Positions 1-10,391 of a DNA stretch of 64,000 nucleotides are shown one piece after another. Source of the stretch: Dactylorhiza incarnata (Eukaryota; Streptophyta; Magnoliopsida; Asparagales; Orchidaceae); assembly GCA_033032865.1 (NCBI GenBank), contig JAWHQI010000239.1:2638001-2702000 (forward strand), in the 5' to 3' direction. Positions within the stretch are counted from its first letter, which is position 1. Each line of letters starts with the position of its first letter. The notes beneath the pieces are model-generated. The model saw nothing but the letters and a program-made list of their open reading frames with translations. It was not told the DNA's origin and made no database searches. The position numbers and the translations under genes were made by a program.

Positions 1-870
1 AAAATTCTTGGGACCATCTGATATTAGGCATTATGGGCTTGCTTTTGGGCCAACCCAAGTTGGATTGGGCTTTGAGCTCTATTGACCAAAATAGGCCAAA
101 TTGGGGCAAATGGGTTTAACTTGACCCAAGCTCACCCTAACCTATGTGGATGACTCACATTGTTGTCTTAGACCCTATGGACCTATTCCAAGAGGAATTA
201 AGTCATGGTGGGGTCATATGGGGCATAATTGCAACTAATTGCTTATAGGGGCAATTTGGGCATTTTGGGGATTTTGCCTTAATACTGCAAAATTGAATGT
301 GCACCTTGGTTCATTTAGGTCTCATATACTACCCTTAGGGTAAGGAATGGTTATGATAGGTCAATTTTGCCAATTGAAGGTAAATTGAACCATAAAGGGC
401 ATAAATTGTAATTTGGGGCAATTTGGTAATTTTGCCTAATTTGCCAAAATCAGCTTGTCCCAAGGGTCCAATGTGGACCCATTAGACTCCTTAAGTAATA
501 TTGCAAAGTTAGGGGTGATCAATTTGATCACATTGAGTCAATTAAAGGTCAATTGAGGAGATTAGTTCATTTAGACCGAATTGGGGCTTTTTCGTAATTG
601 ACCAAATTTCCCAAAATTGGTCCACCCTTATGGGTCATTGTTTCCTAACTAGTATCTCCTGGTGGTCATAGGGGGTTTGGTGTGATCAATTTGATCACAG
701 TGGACCAATTGAAGGTCAATTGAGGGTATTAGTTCATTTAGGTCAAATTGGGGCTTTTGGGGCAATTGACCTAATTTCTCAAAATTGGCATATCCCAAGG
801 GTCCAATATGGACCCAGTAGACTCCTTAAGTAATCTTGGAGAGATTGGGCCGGATCAATTTGATAATTTG
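1..870. repeat. AT-rich tandem-like repeat, period about 167 bp
   Basis: No coding potential is visible. The word gtgatcaatttgatcaca recurs at about 515 and 682 and a variant at about 851. The phrase cccaagggtccaat(a/g)tggaccca recurs near 455 and 790, two periods apart, so the period is about 167-169 bp. Copies are diverged. The block is interrupted at 870 by the LTR element and related sequence resumes at 7083. A second copy lies at 16400-16793. It could be a degenerate satellite or the LTR/UTR of an unidentified element. Confidence 0.6.
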
Positions 871-1160
871 TGTTGAAGCCAAAACTTGGTCTCTTGTGGA
901 GTTCGGGGTCCGCAACAAAGGGGTGACCTCACACTTACTTCTCTCAAGGGAGAGCGCTAGGCCGAAGACTTAAGGAACTAGGAACAGGACCGAGAGCTTA
1001 GCGAGGAGGTTTCTCCACACACCCAGAAGATCTTAGAGTGCTTCCCCTCCCAAGCCAATGCTGAGCTTGGCCACCTTTTGAGGCACTCTTACCCCACAAA
1101 AGAAACCTACGGGGAGAGTATCCCAAAGAGAGTGATGCATTTAAAGGTGCCCCCTTGGTC

Positions 1161-1170
1161 CTATTTATAG
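1161..1170 (-). promoter_or_regulatory. TATA box in TR-GAG LTR
   Basis: ctatttatag reads CTATAAATAG on the minus strand, the strand of gag. The same box is conserved in the other LTR at 6467-6476. Position and strand fit an RNA polymerase II LTR promoter. Confidence 0.6.
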
Positions 1171-1295
1171 ATTTCCGAGCTTTGTCTGCCCATAGATATA
1201 TTCTGGCCTAAGAGATTACAAAAATGCTCCCAGGATTGGCCAGCTGATAGCCAAACCCCACAGTTCTGAGATGTTATACGCAGACCACTTCTTGG

Positions 1296-1770
1296 AGCTG
1301 GGCGAGAGGGGGCAGGTCGCCTCCTCTCTCGACCCTAAACTTGGGCTGGGCGAGAGGGGGCAGGCCGCCTCCTCTCTCGCCCCCTACCTTGGGCTGGGCG
1401 AGAGGGGGCAGGCCGCCTCCTCTCTCACCGCCTACCTTGGGCTGAGCGAGAGGGGGTTGGCCTCCTCCTCTCTCGCCCCACCTACCTTGGGCAAGCCGAG
1501 AGGGGGAAGGCCGCCTTCTCTCTCTCTCCCCACCTTGGGGCTCGGTGAGCGGGAGGCCGGCTGCCTCCCCGCTCACCCCCTCTTGGGGATCGGCGAGCAG
1601 GAGGCCGGCTGCCTACCCGCTCTCCCCCTCTTGGGGCTCGGTGAGCGGGAGGTCGGCTGCCTCCCCGCTCGCCCCCTCATGGGGCTCGACGATCGGGAGG
1701 CCGGCTGCCTCCCCGCTCGCCCCCTCTTGGTGCCGGATGAGTGGGGGGACGGCTGCTTGCCAATCACCCC
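1296..1770. repeat. 48-bp GC-rich minisatellite inside the LTR
   Basis: A unit of about 48 bp (gggctgggcgagaggggg ... tcgccccctacctt) repeats roughly ten times with growing divergence rightwards. Because 48 is a multiple of three and the unit lacks stops, several frames stay open on both strands, giving spurious repetitive peptides. The matching array in the other LTR (6598-6930) has fewer units. Confidence 0.75.
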
Positions 1771-1911
1771 TCTTCTTGGAATAACCTGGGGCTGGCTCCT
1801 TGGACTTGAGCCCATTCAAAGGCTAACCCTCCCCACATTGCCTTTTAAAAATATTGGGCATAATGACATCTTGGGCCCCGGGGACTCACTCGGCGAATAC
1901 AGGGTTATACA

Positions 1912-2107
1912 CAATCCCTGCTCTTTGCGAGCAGGTCACACGCTCCGAAAGAAAAGTCCAACCCTACATATTCGGTGAGTGCCACTGAGTGGAGTTGGGA
2001 AGACTCCACACCTCCCAAGACCCGCGCTCAGCCGGAGGTGGAGAAAAGCCCCAGGGATTTCTTTCAGAAATGTCTATGTCGAACCACCACCCGAGTGGTC
2101 TGCTCAC
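1912..2107. other. TR-GAG internal spacer next to the 3' LTR
   Basis: Noncoding sequence between the LTR and the minisatellite. In element sense it should contain the polypurine tract next to 1911, but none is obvious. Confidence 0.35.
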
Positions 2108-4680
2108 ACAACCGGCTAGTAAGAGCCCGGTCAGAGGAACCATCCCGGGAAAAATCTACTTAGCTTCCCCGAGAGGTCAACCTTCCCTACCTGCTAATAA
2201 GAGCCCGGTCAGCGGAACCAACTCGGGAGAAGAATTACTTAGCTTACCAGAGAGGTCTACCTTCCTTGCCGGCTAGTGAGAGATCGGCCAGCGGAACCAT
2301 CCCGGGGCTAAGTACTTTTTGAAACCTTCCCGCCACCGAGCGATCCTCGACCCTGCCAGCTTCGTGGGAGCCTGGTCAGCGGGCCAGCATCAGGGCTAAG
2401 TACGTTTTGCAACCTTCCTTCCACGGAGCGATCCTCGGCCCTTCCAGTTTGGTGGGAGCCTGGTCACCGGGCCAGCATCGGGGCTAAGTACTTTTTGCAA
2501 CCTTCCTGCCACCAAGCGATCTTTGGCCCTGCCAGCTTGGTGGGAGCCTGGTCAGCGGGCCAGCATCGGGGCTAAGTACCTTTTGCAAACTTCCAGCCAC
2601 CGAGCGATCCTCGGCCCTGCCAGCTTGGTGGGAGCTTGGTCAACAGGCCAGCATCGGGGCTAAGTAATTTTGAAACATTCCTGCCACCAAGCGCTCCTTG
2701 GCCCTGCCAGCTTGGTGGGAGCCTGGTCAGCGGAGCAGCATCGGGGCTAAGTACATTTTGCAACCTTCCTTCCACCGAGTGATCCTCGGCCATGCCAGCT
2801 TGGTGGGAGCCTGGTCAGCGGGTCAGCATCGGGGCTAAGTTCTTTTGAAACCTTCCTACCACCGAGCGATCCTCAGCCCTGCAAGCTTGGTGGGAGCCTG
2901 GTCAGCGGGCTAGCATCAGGGCTAAGTACTTTTGAAACCTTCCTGCCACCGAGTGATACTCGGCCCTTCCAGCTTGGTGGGAGCCTGGTCAGCGGACCAG
3001 CATCGGGGCTAAGTAATTTTAGCAACCCTCTTGCCACCGTGTGATCCTCAGCCCTGCTAGCATGGTGGGAGCGTGGTCAGTAGGCCAGCATTGGGGCTAT
3101 ATACTTTTTCAAAACTTCCCACCACCGAGCGATCCTTGGCCCTGCCAGCCTGGTGGGAGCCTGTTCAGCGGGCCAGCATCGGGGCTAAGTACTTTTTCAA
3201 AACTTCCTGCCACAGAGTGATCCTCGGCCCTGCCAGCTTGGTGGAATCTTCATCAGCGGGCCAGCATCGGGGCTAAGTGCTTTTTCAAAGCATCCCGCCA
3301 TTGAGCGATCCTCGGCCCTGCCAGCTTGGTGGGAGCCTGATCAGTGGGCCCGCATCGGGGCTAAGTACTTTTTCAAAACTTCTAGCCACCAAGCGATCCA
3401 CGGCCCTACCAGCTTGGTGGAAGCCTGGTCATTGGGCCAGCATCGGGGCTAAGTACTTTTTCAAAACTTCCCACCGCCAAGCGAACCTCGACCCTACCAG
3501 CTTGGTGGGAGCCTGGTCAGCGGGCCAGCATCGGGGCTAAGAACTTTTTCAAAACTTCTCTCCACCGAGCGATCCTTGCCACTGCCAGCTTGGTGAGAGC
3601 CTGGTCAGCGGGCCAGCATCGGGGCTATATACTTTTGCAAAACATCCCGCCACCGAGTGATCATCGGCCCTGCCAGCTTAGTGGGAGCCTAGTCAGCGGG
3701 CCAGCATCGGGGCTATGTACTTTTTCAAAACATCCTGCCACTGAGCGATCCTCGGCCCTACTAGCTTGGTGGGAGCCTGGTCAGCGGGCCAGCATCAAGG
3801 CTAAGTACTTTTTCAAAACTTCCCGCCACCGAGCGATCCTCAGCCCTGCCAGCTTGGTGGGATCCTGGTCAGTGGGCGAACATTGAGGCTAAATACTTTT
3901 TCAAAACTTCTCGCCACCGAGCGATCCTCAGCCCTGCCAGCTTGGTGGGAGCCTGGTCAGCGGGCCAGCATCAGGGCTATGTACTTTTTGCAAACTTCCC
4001 GCCACCGAGCGATCCTCGACCCTGCCAGCTTGGTGGGAGCCTGGTCAGCGCATTGGGGCTAAGTACTTTTGAAACCTTCCTGCGATCGAGTTATCCTCGG
4101 CCCTGCCAGCTTGGTGGGAGCCTGGTCAGCGGGCCAGCATTGGGGCTAAGTACTTTTTGCAACCTTCCTTCCATCGAGCGATCCTCAGCCCTGCTAGCAT
4201 GGTGGGAGCCTGGTCAACAGGCCAGCATCGGGGATAAGTACTTTTTAAATCTTCCTGCCACCGAACGATCCTCCGCCCTGCCAACTTGGTGGGAGCCTGG
4301 TCAACGGGCTAGCATCGGGGCTAAGTACTTTTGAAATCTTCCTTCCACCGAGTGATCCTCGGCCCTGCCTGCTTGGTGTGAGCCTGGTCAGTGGGCCAGC
4401 ATCGGGCTAAGTAATTTTGAAACCATCCTGCCACCGAGCGATCCTCGGCCTTACCAGCTTTGTGGGACCTGGTCTGAGCATTGGGGCTAAGTATTTTTTG
4501 CAACCTTCCTGCCACCGAACGATCATCTGCCCTGCTAGCTTGGTGGTATCCTGGTCAACGGGCCAGCATCGGGGCTAAGTACATTTTGCAAACTTCCCGC
4601 CACCGAGCGATCCTCGGCCCTGCTAGCTTGGTGGGAGCCTGGTCAGCAGGCCAGCATCGGGGCTAAGTACTTTTTTGAAA
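2108..4680. repeat. 88-bp minisatellite array, about 27 units
   Basis: The unit runs cctggtcagcgggccagcat ... cttggtgggag. The phrase gggctaagta is 88 bp apart where measured (2481 to 2569). The first part (2108-2280) consists of older, more divergent units. Units differ by scattered substitutions and small deletions, for example a shortened unit near 4050 and another near 4470. Since 88 is not a multiple of three, all three plus-strand frames rotate through the unit and many remain open. The whole array lies between gag and the 3' LTR of the TR-GAG element. Confidence 0.9.
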
Positions 4681-5020
4681 ACTTTTATCACATTAGTTAT
4701 CATATTACATGCAAGAAAAAACTAAGCCTGAAAGTGAAACATCGTACTACATGGACTTAAGTGTAGAAATGTTTTTGGTCGTAGCCTCTTAGCTCGAGAC
4801 ATCCCTTCTTTGTCTCCTACTCCCAAGCATGGTCCTCCTCAATCCCTGCCGGTTGTTGCTATTACTACAACAGATCCCTTGTCCCCCTCACGTGAAAAAA
4901 CTATGGGCAGGCCCTCATTGCGTGACCTTCTCTTGGTGGAAGTCACATTAGGGTATCGACACCCTATCCCCTCCTCTTCCTCATCTTTCTGCATTCCTGT
5001 CTCTCCTCCTTCCTCCCCAG
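4681..5020. other. TR-GAG spacer between gag and minisatellite
   Basis: Noncoding, CT-rich in part (4800-5020). Downstream of the gag stop in element sense. No domain is seen. Confidence 0.4.
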
Positions 5021-5997
5021 CTAATCGCCATGGCATGCTGAGGCGGGGGGGGGGGGGGGGGGGGGGAGTGGTCTCGGGCCCTGCCTCCACCCTAGCTCCG
5101 GAGTCCTCAGCTCATCTTTTTTCTTGAACTCATGTGGTCTCGTCTCCAACTCACCCTGCTTCGCCAATCTTTTTGCAAACTCTGGGTTGGCTGCCTCGCT
5201 CTCGATCTTTTCCACCTCCCTTTCCATTAGCTCCTCGAAGGATAAGGGGGCCTTCTGCTTCAGGCTCATTTTGAAGAATCCCTCCCGCAACCCCACCGTG
5301 ATGGCAAGTTGGAGGGTAAAGCCTGGCACCTCCTGGATGAGGAGGACCTCTTCCTGGAACCGATACACATAGTGGGCTAACGACTCCCCCGGCCCTTGCT
5401 TGATCTTGAAGAGCTCCTCGGCATCCTTCTTCCTCTTCTTCGAGGTCGAGAAGCGCAGCAGGAAGCCGCGACGCAGATCCTCAAAAGCATAGATCGACCC
5501 CGAAGGCAGCTGGTGAAACCAGTCTCGGGCCTTCTCCTTCAAAGTGGTCATGAAGTGTCGGCACTTGAAACCCTCCGACATGGGCCTGATAGAGACCATG
5601 TCCACGAACCAGTCCAAGTGTTGAACATGGTCATATTTGCTGGTGTAGTATGACATCTCTGGCCCCCTGAACTCTTCCGGGAATGGTGCCGAGAGCACCA
5701 TCTCACAAAATGGGCTTCATCCACCTGTCTCTCTCGCCTGCTCAACCCATTCCGCAAGGTCCCTGACTTGACGTGCACTCGTCGGGCCATCTCTTGCCAG
5801 GCCGACACTTGCTCGGATCCCACTTTCCTGGCCGGCACTGGCATGGTTGGGGAAGAACTCTCGCCCAACAAGATCTCGCCCCGACACCTCGGCGGCTTCC
5901 TCCTCACCTTCCCTCTCCCCTGAGGCATTCTCGCCGACCCTTGATGGCGGAACCACATGGGAGGTCGGGGCTGCGAAACTCCCCCGCACCGACGCAA
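5021..5997 (-). pseudogene. gag of the TR-GAG element (Retrotrans_gag type), frameshifted
   Basis: The structural gag protein packages element RNA in cytoplasmic particles. A 226-residue open stretch (5701-5021) carries the Retrotrans_gag signature: FKCRHFMTTLKEKARDWFHQL, then a DLRRGFLLRFSTSKKRKK block and a SLAHYVYRFQEE block, ending in a lysine-rich region and polyproline. N-terminal parts continue upstream in other frames (5997-5548 and 6022-5717), so at least one frameshift separates them. A run of about 25 G at 5042-5067 encodes the polyproline and is prone to slippage. No zinc knuckle or pol follows. The FSTSKKRK block is shared with Tat-B and Tat-C gag, suggesting Tat-lineage origin and possible trans-mobilisation by that lineage (inference). 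Confidence 0.75.
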
Positions 5998-6466
5998 ATG
6001 CGAAATGGATGGTCTCGAGCACCTCCCTTCAGAGATTTGTCAGCATCTCCACCGTCACCACAGCCACCAGCGGCTACGAGTGGCCTGGGTCAGATCCATC
6101 TCCTCCATCTCCATCCATGGCACTCACCTTTAGATTTTCTGTGCTGGTCACTCTCCACGCTCACCACACCATAAATATTAAAACCAAGACTTTGTCTCTT
6201 TTACAGTTCGGGGTCCCCAACAAAGGGGGTGACCTCACACTTACTTCTCTCAAGGGAGAGCGCTAGGCTAAATACTTAAGGAACTAGGAACAGGACAGAG
6301 GGCTCAGCGAGGAGGTCCCACCACACACCTGGAAGATCTAAGAGCGCTTCCCCTCCCAAGCCAATGCTGAGCTTGGGCACCTTTGGAGGCACTCTTCCCC
6401 CACCAAAGAAACCTAGGGAGAGAGTAACCCAAAGAGTGTGATGCCCCTAAAGGTGCCCACTTGGTC

Positions 6467-6476
6467 CTATTTATAG
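6467..6476 (-). promoter_or_regulatory. TATA box in TR-GAG 5' LTR
   Basis: ctatttatag, CTATAAATAG on the minus strand, conserved with 1161-1170. It lies upstream of gag in element orientation. Confidence 0.6.
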
Positions 6477-6597
6477 ATTTTCGGGCTTGGTTTGCCAATA
6501 GCTAGATTCTGGCCTAAGAGATTACAACAATGCCCCCAGGATTGACTTGCTAATAGCCAAACCCCGCTGTTCTGAGATATTATATGCAGACGCCTTC

Positions 6598-6930
6598 TTG
6601 GAGCTGGGCGAGAGGGGGCAGGCCGCCTCCTCTCTAGCCCCTAAAGTTGTGTTGGGCGAGAGGGGGCTGGCCGCCTCCTCTCTCGCCCCATACCTTGGGC
6701 TGGGCGAGAGGGGGAAGGCCGCCTCCTCTCTCGCCCCCTACCTTGGGCTGGGAGAGTGGGAGGCCCGCTGCCTCCCTGCTCGCCCCCTCTTGGGGCTCGG
6801 CGAGCGGGAGGTCGACTTCCTCCCCACTCGCCCCATCTTGGGGCTCGGCGAGCAGAAGGCCAACTGCCTCCCCTCTCGCCCCCTCTTGGAGTCGGGCGAG
6901 TGGGGGGCCGGCTGCCTCCCCACTCACCCC
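6598..6930. repeat. 48-bp GC-rich minisatellite in 5' LTR
   Basis: About seven units of the ctgggcgagagggggcagg type, homologous to 1296-1770 with fewer copies. Confidence 0.7.
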
Positions 6931-7082
6931 TCTTCTCGGAATGACCTGGGGATGGCTCCTCGGACATGAGCCCATCCAAAGATTCACATGCCCCTCTTGC
7001 CTTGGGCAGTGCCTTTTAAAAATATTGGGCAAAATGATATCTTGGGCCCCGGGGACTCACTCGGCGAATACCGGGTTGTACA

Positions 7083-7350
7083 CCTAATTTACCCTTAATA
7101 AGGATGGTTTACATATTTCAAGCTAGAGTTGACTTTGGTCAAAATGACCAATTTAGGTTGACCCCAATCAGTCATTATGAAGCTTAAACCTCAAAATCTA
7201 GGCTCGGGAGCTAAAATAGGCTTATTGCACACCAAGGTGATTTTCACCTATTCACCTTAGTTCTTAGGGCCATTTTGGTCTCTTAGAGCAATATCATGAC
7301 CTTGTCATGACAAAATGCATCTTAGGGGTCTAGTTGTTCTAGGGATGTTA
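7083..7350. repeat. Right part of the repeat split by TR-GAG
   Basis: From agtcattatgaagctta to gtctagttgttctrgggatgtta it matches 16600-16784 closely. In the 16400 copy this sequence directly follows material equivalent to 500-700, which supports the view that 1-870 and 7083-7350 were once one repeat. Confidence 0.65.
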
Positions 7351-8929
7351 TAATTCCCAATAAACGAAGAAATAAATTTGTCCCCAAAATTTGAGTTAGG
7401 GCTACGGGATTAGAGGTCTAATATACCTGTAAGGTATTTTTTAATCAAAAATCTAGACTCGTCTTCCGAGATTGTAATAGGTTTATAGCTTGTGCAACAT
7501 TGGTCCTCATTTTTGTTAATCTCAGGCCATGCTCAAATATTTCTCAAGACTTATCACTTACGGATCAACTATTAATAAGATATGTTGTCATCTCTATTTC
7601 ATTCCAGAAGTTTTGTAAGTGGTGATTTACTGGATTCAACTCTTCATACTGTCATATTTCTGGGTCTAATTCTTATTCCTTTTATATTTATGGCGTCCAC
7701 CAATTTTTGCACAAAGTATCATTTATCATGGCCCAATAGGTTTAATAAAGTTTCCAGAGACTAGTTATGATCCGAAATAGTGTTTAATAGAAGTCCATAG
7801 TCTTTCCTCCTTACAATAATTTCAAAACGTTAATTATATGGCTAAGGGTGCAAAACCCATTTTGTGAAGGAAGTATGATGACTAATTAATAGTTAACTCT
7901 AATAAAATTTTCAGATGTTTAATGGAGACCGCAAGTCTATCTACTCATTTCTATAATATTTCAGCCTCAATAATTCAACATATCCATTTTTTATAATACA
8001 ACAAGTTCCACAAGGTGTCATCTGACTCCTCTAAGTGAGACCCTAAGTCTCATGACTTTTTAGAGGGTTTTGACCCTGGTGCTATCATTTGAGATCCTTG
8101 TGACAAAATCATATAAATCCCAACTTCCTTGGTGAATCAACCCAAAAGTTCTTGATTTTCTCTAAGGTGTATCCTCTCATACCTCTATGTGTATGTTTTG
8201 AGTTTCACAAGAATTGACCAAGGGAATACCCTTCAATTCCCAAACATTGATGCATAAGTATCTTGAAGAACACCTTTGCAACACCTTGCAACACCTTCCC
8301 AAACCTTGACATTTGAATTTCCCTCACATGCAAGATTCCAATTGGACTCAAACTTTAACTAGTGCATAAACGTGGTCTTATTATCATGCCACCCAAAATT
8401 TGGGTCAAGATAAGTTGATTTGACCATGAAATTTTAGGCCTGCATAATAGTGTTATATGAACAACAACACTTCCCTCTTAGCATGTATGAAAGGATTCCT
8501 TCATATGCATGAAGCCAAATAGTCTCAAATTTCTACCAGAGACTTATAGGGGCCTACCCCAACATCTACCAAAGTTTGGGGTCACTTGGTATTACCTAAC
8601 CAGGTGTGACACTCATACATGCTTTATCAAATATCTATAAAAACTATGGGGAAATGTTTTCCAAAATATTCATTTCTGGTCAGAGGGTGTATTTGGGTAT
8701 ATTATACCTATGTTTAAAATTTCAGACTTACATTCCCACTGATTTGGGAAAAATTCACCAAAGTACACCCTACGTCACATTATTAAAATTCTTTCAACTA
8801 GATTTCTTTTGCATGTGGATCAATCCACATGCATGTGCCCAAATGGCCCAACCATTCTACCAACCACTTATAGTAACCTAATTAATCTTCCAGAGAAGAT
8901 TTGGTTGCATTTAAGTTCATATAAACCAA
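7351..8929. other. AT-rich DNA without recognisable content
   Basis: No long ORF, no domain and no repeat partner elsewhere in the window. The short ORFs here (for example 7582-7764, 8606-8881) have no recognisable motif. It may be the body of the element or repeat to which 7083-7350 belongs. Confidence 0.4.
8811..8832. repeat. Perfect 10-bp inverted repeat
   Basis: gcatgtggat and atccacatgc are separated by 2 bases. No associated gene is visible. Confidence 0.6.
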
Positions 8930-9094
8930 TAATCGCACCATGCATGATTAATTATTTCCAAAACAGAATAACAAATCCTACTTGTATTTGATATTTTTTG
9001 CCATTGTGTTTTTAGCATGCAGGTTTGAACATATATGACACCAGGTTGCTGCAATATTGGTTTGGCACTATCCACAAGTAGAAAGATTGAAAGA

Positions 9095-9575
9095 TGTCTA
9101 ATGCCAGGCGTTATGACTTAACGCTGGGCATTATCGATCGACGGGATGGTTTGCCGATCGAAGGGATGGTCTGTTGATTGACGGGATGGCTTGCCAAATG
9201 AAAAATGAGAAAGATATTTAACGTTGGGCGTTAGGACTTAACGCTGGCGTTAACGATCGATGATTATGGCAAGGAGGAATGTAGCCATGATTAAAGGAGC
9301 AATTTATGAATGATTTGACTCAAAGCCCGGCGTTAACTCTTAACGCCGGCGTTAACTTTTGTTCCCACCAAGATGCAAAATGAATGGAGGGAAGCAACCG
9401 TAATTGCAGGAGAATTTTCAGAATGATTTGCTCAACGCCCGACGTTAGAGTAAACGCCAACATTAAGGTTGCCTAAAATGAAAGTTTCCAAAGATGCAGA
9501 ATCTCCTTCCTATTTTGAAGATCCGAGCCATCAAGTTATTTCTATACTAAGTCATCGCCCGGCATTAACTCTAAA
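9095..9575. repeat. AACGCC / GGCGTTA word array in Copia-E LTR
   Basis: Words such as gccaggcgtta, ttaacgctgg and aacgccggcgttaac recur about ten times in both orientations, so hairpins can form. Between them lie three or four gatcgacgggatggt-like units (9135-9190). The block is upstream of the TATA box at 9598, a position expected for LTR enhancers. Confidence 0.65.
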
Positions 9576-9597
9576 CGCCGACGTTAGCTTCCAGTCC

Positions 9598-9605
9598 TAT
9601 AAAAA
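9598..9605 (+). promoter_or_regulatory. TATA box of Copia-E LTR
   Basis: cctataaaaagg on the plus strand, the sense of gag, downstream of the word array and about 740 bp before the LTR end. Confidence 0.6.
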
Positions 9606-10344
9606 GGTGGATTTCATCTTCTCCAACTACTGATTGATTAGATCCCTATTACATCACTTCAGAAACTTTGAGAGGGACGTATTTCCAGACCAACACTTCT
9701 CCCACTCAATTTCAAAAGGAGGAATCGAAGGAGGCTTGGATCAACACGCTAACTCAACGCAAAGAATGCATGCTTGGACTTCAACGATCTTCAGCGATTC
9801 TTCGGCATCTCCTTCAAATTACCTCATTGGGAGTTTCATATTTGTCTTTTGTATTTGTCTTTCATTTTTATCTTTGTAATCGGTTCGGAAATTCGCCTCG
9901 TGTTCGCGACTAGGTCTGGGTAGGACTTCGGGAGTAATTCGCCTCGTGTTGGCGACTAGGTCTAGGGAGTAGATCTAGGGGGTGCTCGAGGCCTTTTTGG
10001 GGATAGGAAGGCTAGAGCGGTTTGAGGCCGTATTTGGGGAGAGATCTGCTAAAGTCAACCGATTCGTGGGGATACGAGTCGGTAAATAAAACGAAAAGAA
10101 TATTTCATATTTCACCTTCGATTTCTAGCGTCATAGAAATCAGATTTTGTAATCAATTTTATAAATGATAATCATGTCTTTTCTTGTTTAATAAAATTGA
10201 TTTCATTTCTAATTTTATTATCTCTTTACTTTTGATTTAACTTACTTCTATCAAAATATCAAAAGTTTTCTATTAAAGTTTACAGTTTTTAAAACCTTTA
10301 TTCACCCACATCCCCCCTCTAAGGGCGCCTCAAGATCTAACAAG

Positions 10345-10360
10345 TGGTATCCGAGGGAGG
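10345..10360 (+). promoter_or_regulatory. Primer binding site of Copia-E (iMet type)
   Basis: tggtatccgagggagg starts 2 bases after the LTR end and resembles the plant initiator-Met complement TGGTATCAGAG with one change. Confidence 0.65.
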
Positions 10361-10391
10361 TTATTCCTAATCGGCTTAACAACCGGGAATA

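Larger units (their letters stand above)
871..1911 (-). repeat. LTR of the TR-GAG element (3' LTR in element sense)
   Basis: It aligns with 6176-7082 from tgttgaagcc to ...gggttatac, sharing gttcggggtcc near the left end and cccggggactcactcggcgaata near the right end. It begins TG and ends CA. It is 1041 bp against 907 bp for the partner, because the GC-rich internal minisatellite differs in copy number. The two LTRs differ at many sites, so the insertion is not recent. Confidence 0.75.
871..7082 (-). mobile_element. TR-GAG type non-autonomous LTR retrotransposon
   Basis: Two related terminal repeats (871-1911 and 6176-7082) flank an internal region that encodes only a Gypsy-type gag on the minus strand. 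No protease, RT, RNase H or integrase is seen. This matches the plant class of terminal-repeat retrotransposons with a GAG domain, which depend on other elements for reverse transcription. Most of the interior is an 88-bp minisatellite. The element sits in the 167-bp repeat. Outer ends read TG...CA; I find no convincing target duplication (atttg against cctaa) and no recognised primer site, so exact ends may be off by a few bases. Confidence 0.75.
6176..7082 (-). repeat. LTR of the TR-GAG element (5' LTR in element sense)
   Basis: Partner of 871-1911. The inner end is tattaaaacc (expected TG mutated to TA); the outer end is ...gggttgtaca. It includes the TATA box at 6467-6476 and a shorter 48-bp array at 6598-6930. 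Confidence 0.75.
8930..10342 (+). repeat. 5' LTR of Copia-E
   Basis: From aataacaaat (8967) it aligns with the 3' LTR (15991 onward), including gacaccaggttgctgcaata. It ends ...gatctaaca just before the primer site. It is roughly 1.4 kb long and contains a TATA box and inverted AACGCC/GGCGTT word arrays. Confidence 0.7.

Noticed and set aside
866..870. Target duplication of TR-GAG
   Set aside because: atttg against cctaa does not match; nearby aattt on both sides is too AT-rich to count.
1271..1978. 235-codon plus-strand ORF as a repetitive protein gene
   Set aside because: Lies in an LTR made of 48-bp units; several frames on both strands are equally open; opposite to element sense.
3073..4666. 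Chain of plus-strand ORFs with PGQRASIGAKYF-like repeats
   Set aside because: By-product of the 88-bp array in three rotating frames; no start context or domain.
8606..8991. Short ORFs as genes
   Set aside because: 60-91 codons, no motif, in AT-rich DNA where such ORFs arise by chance.
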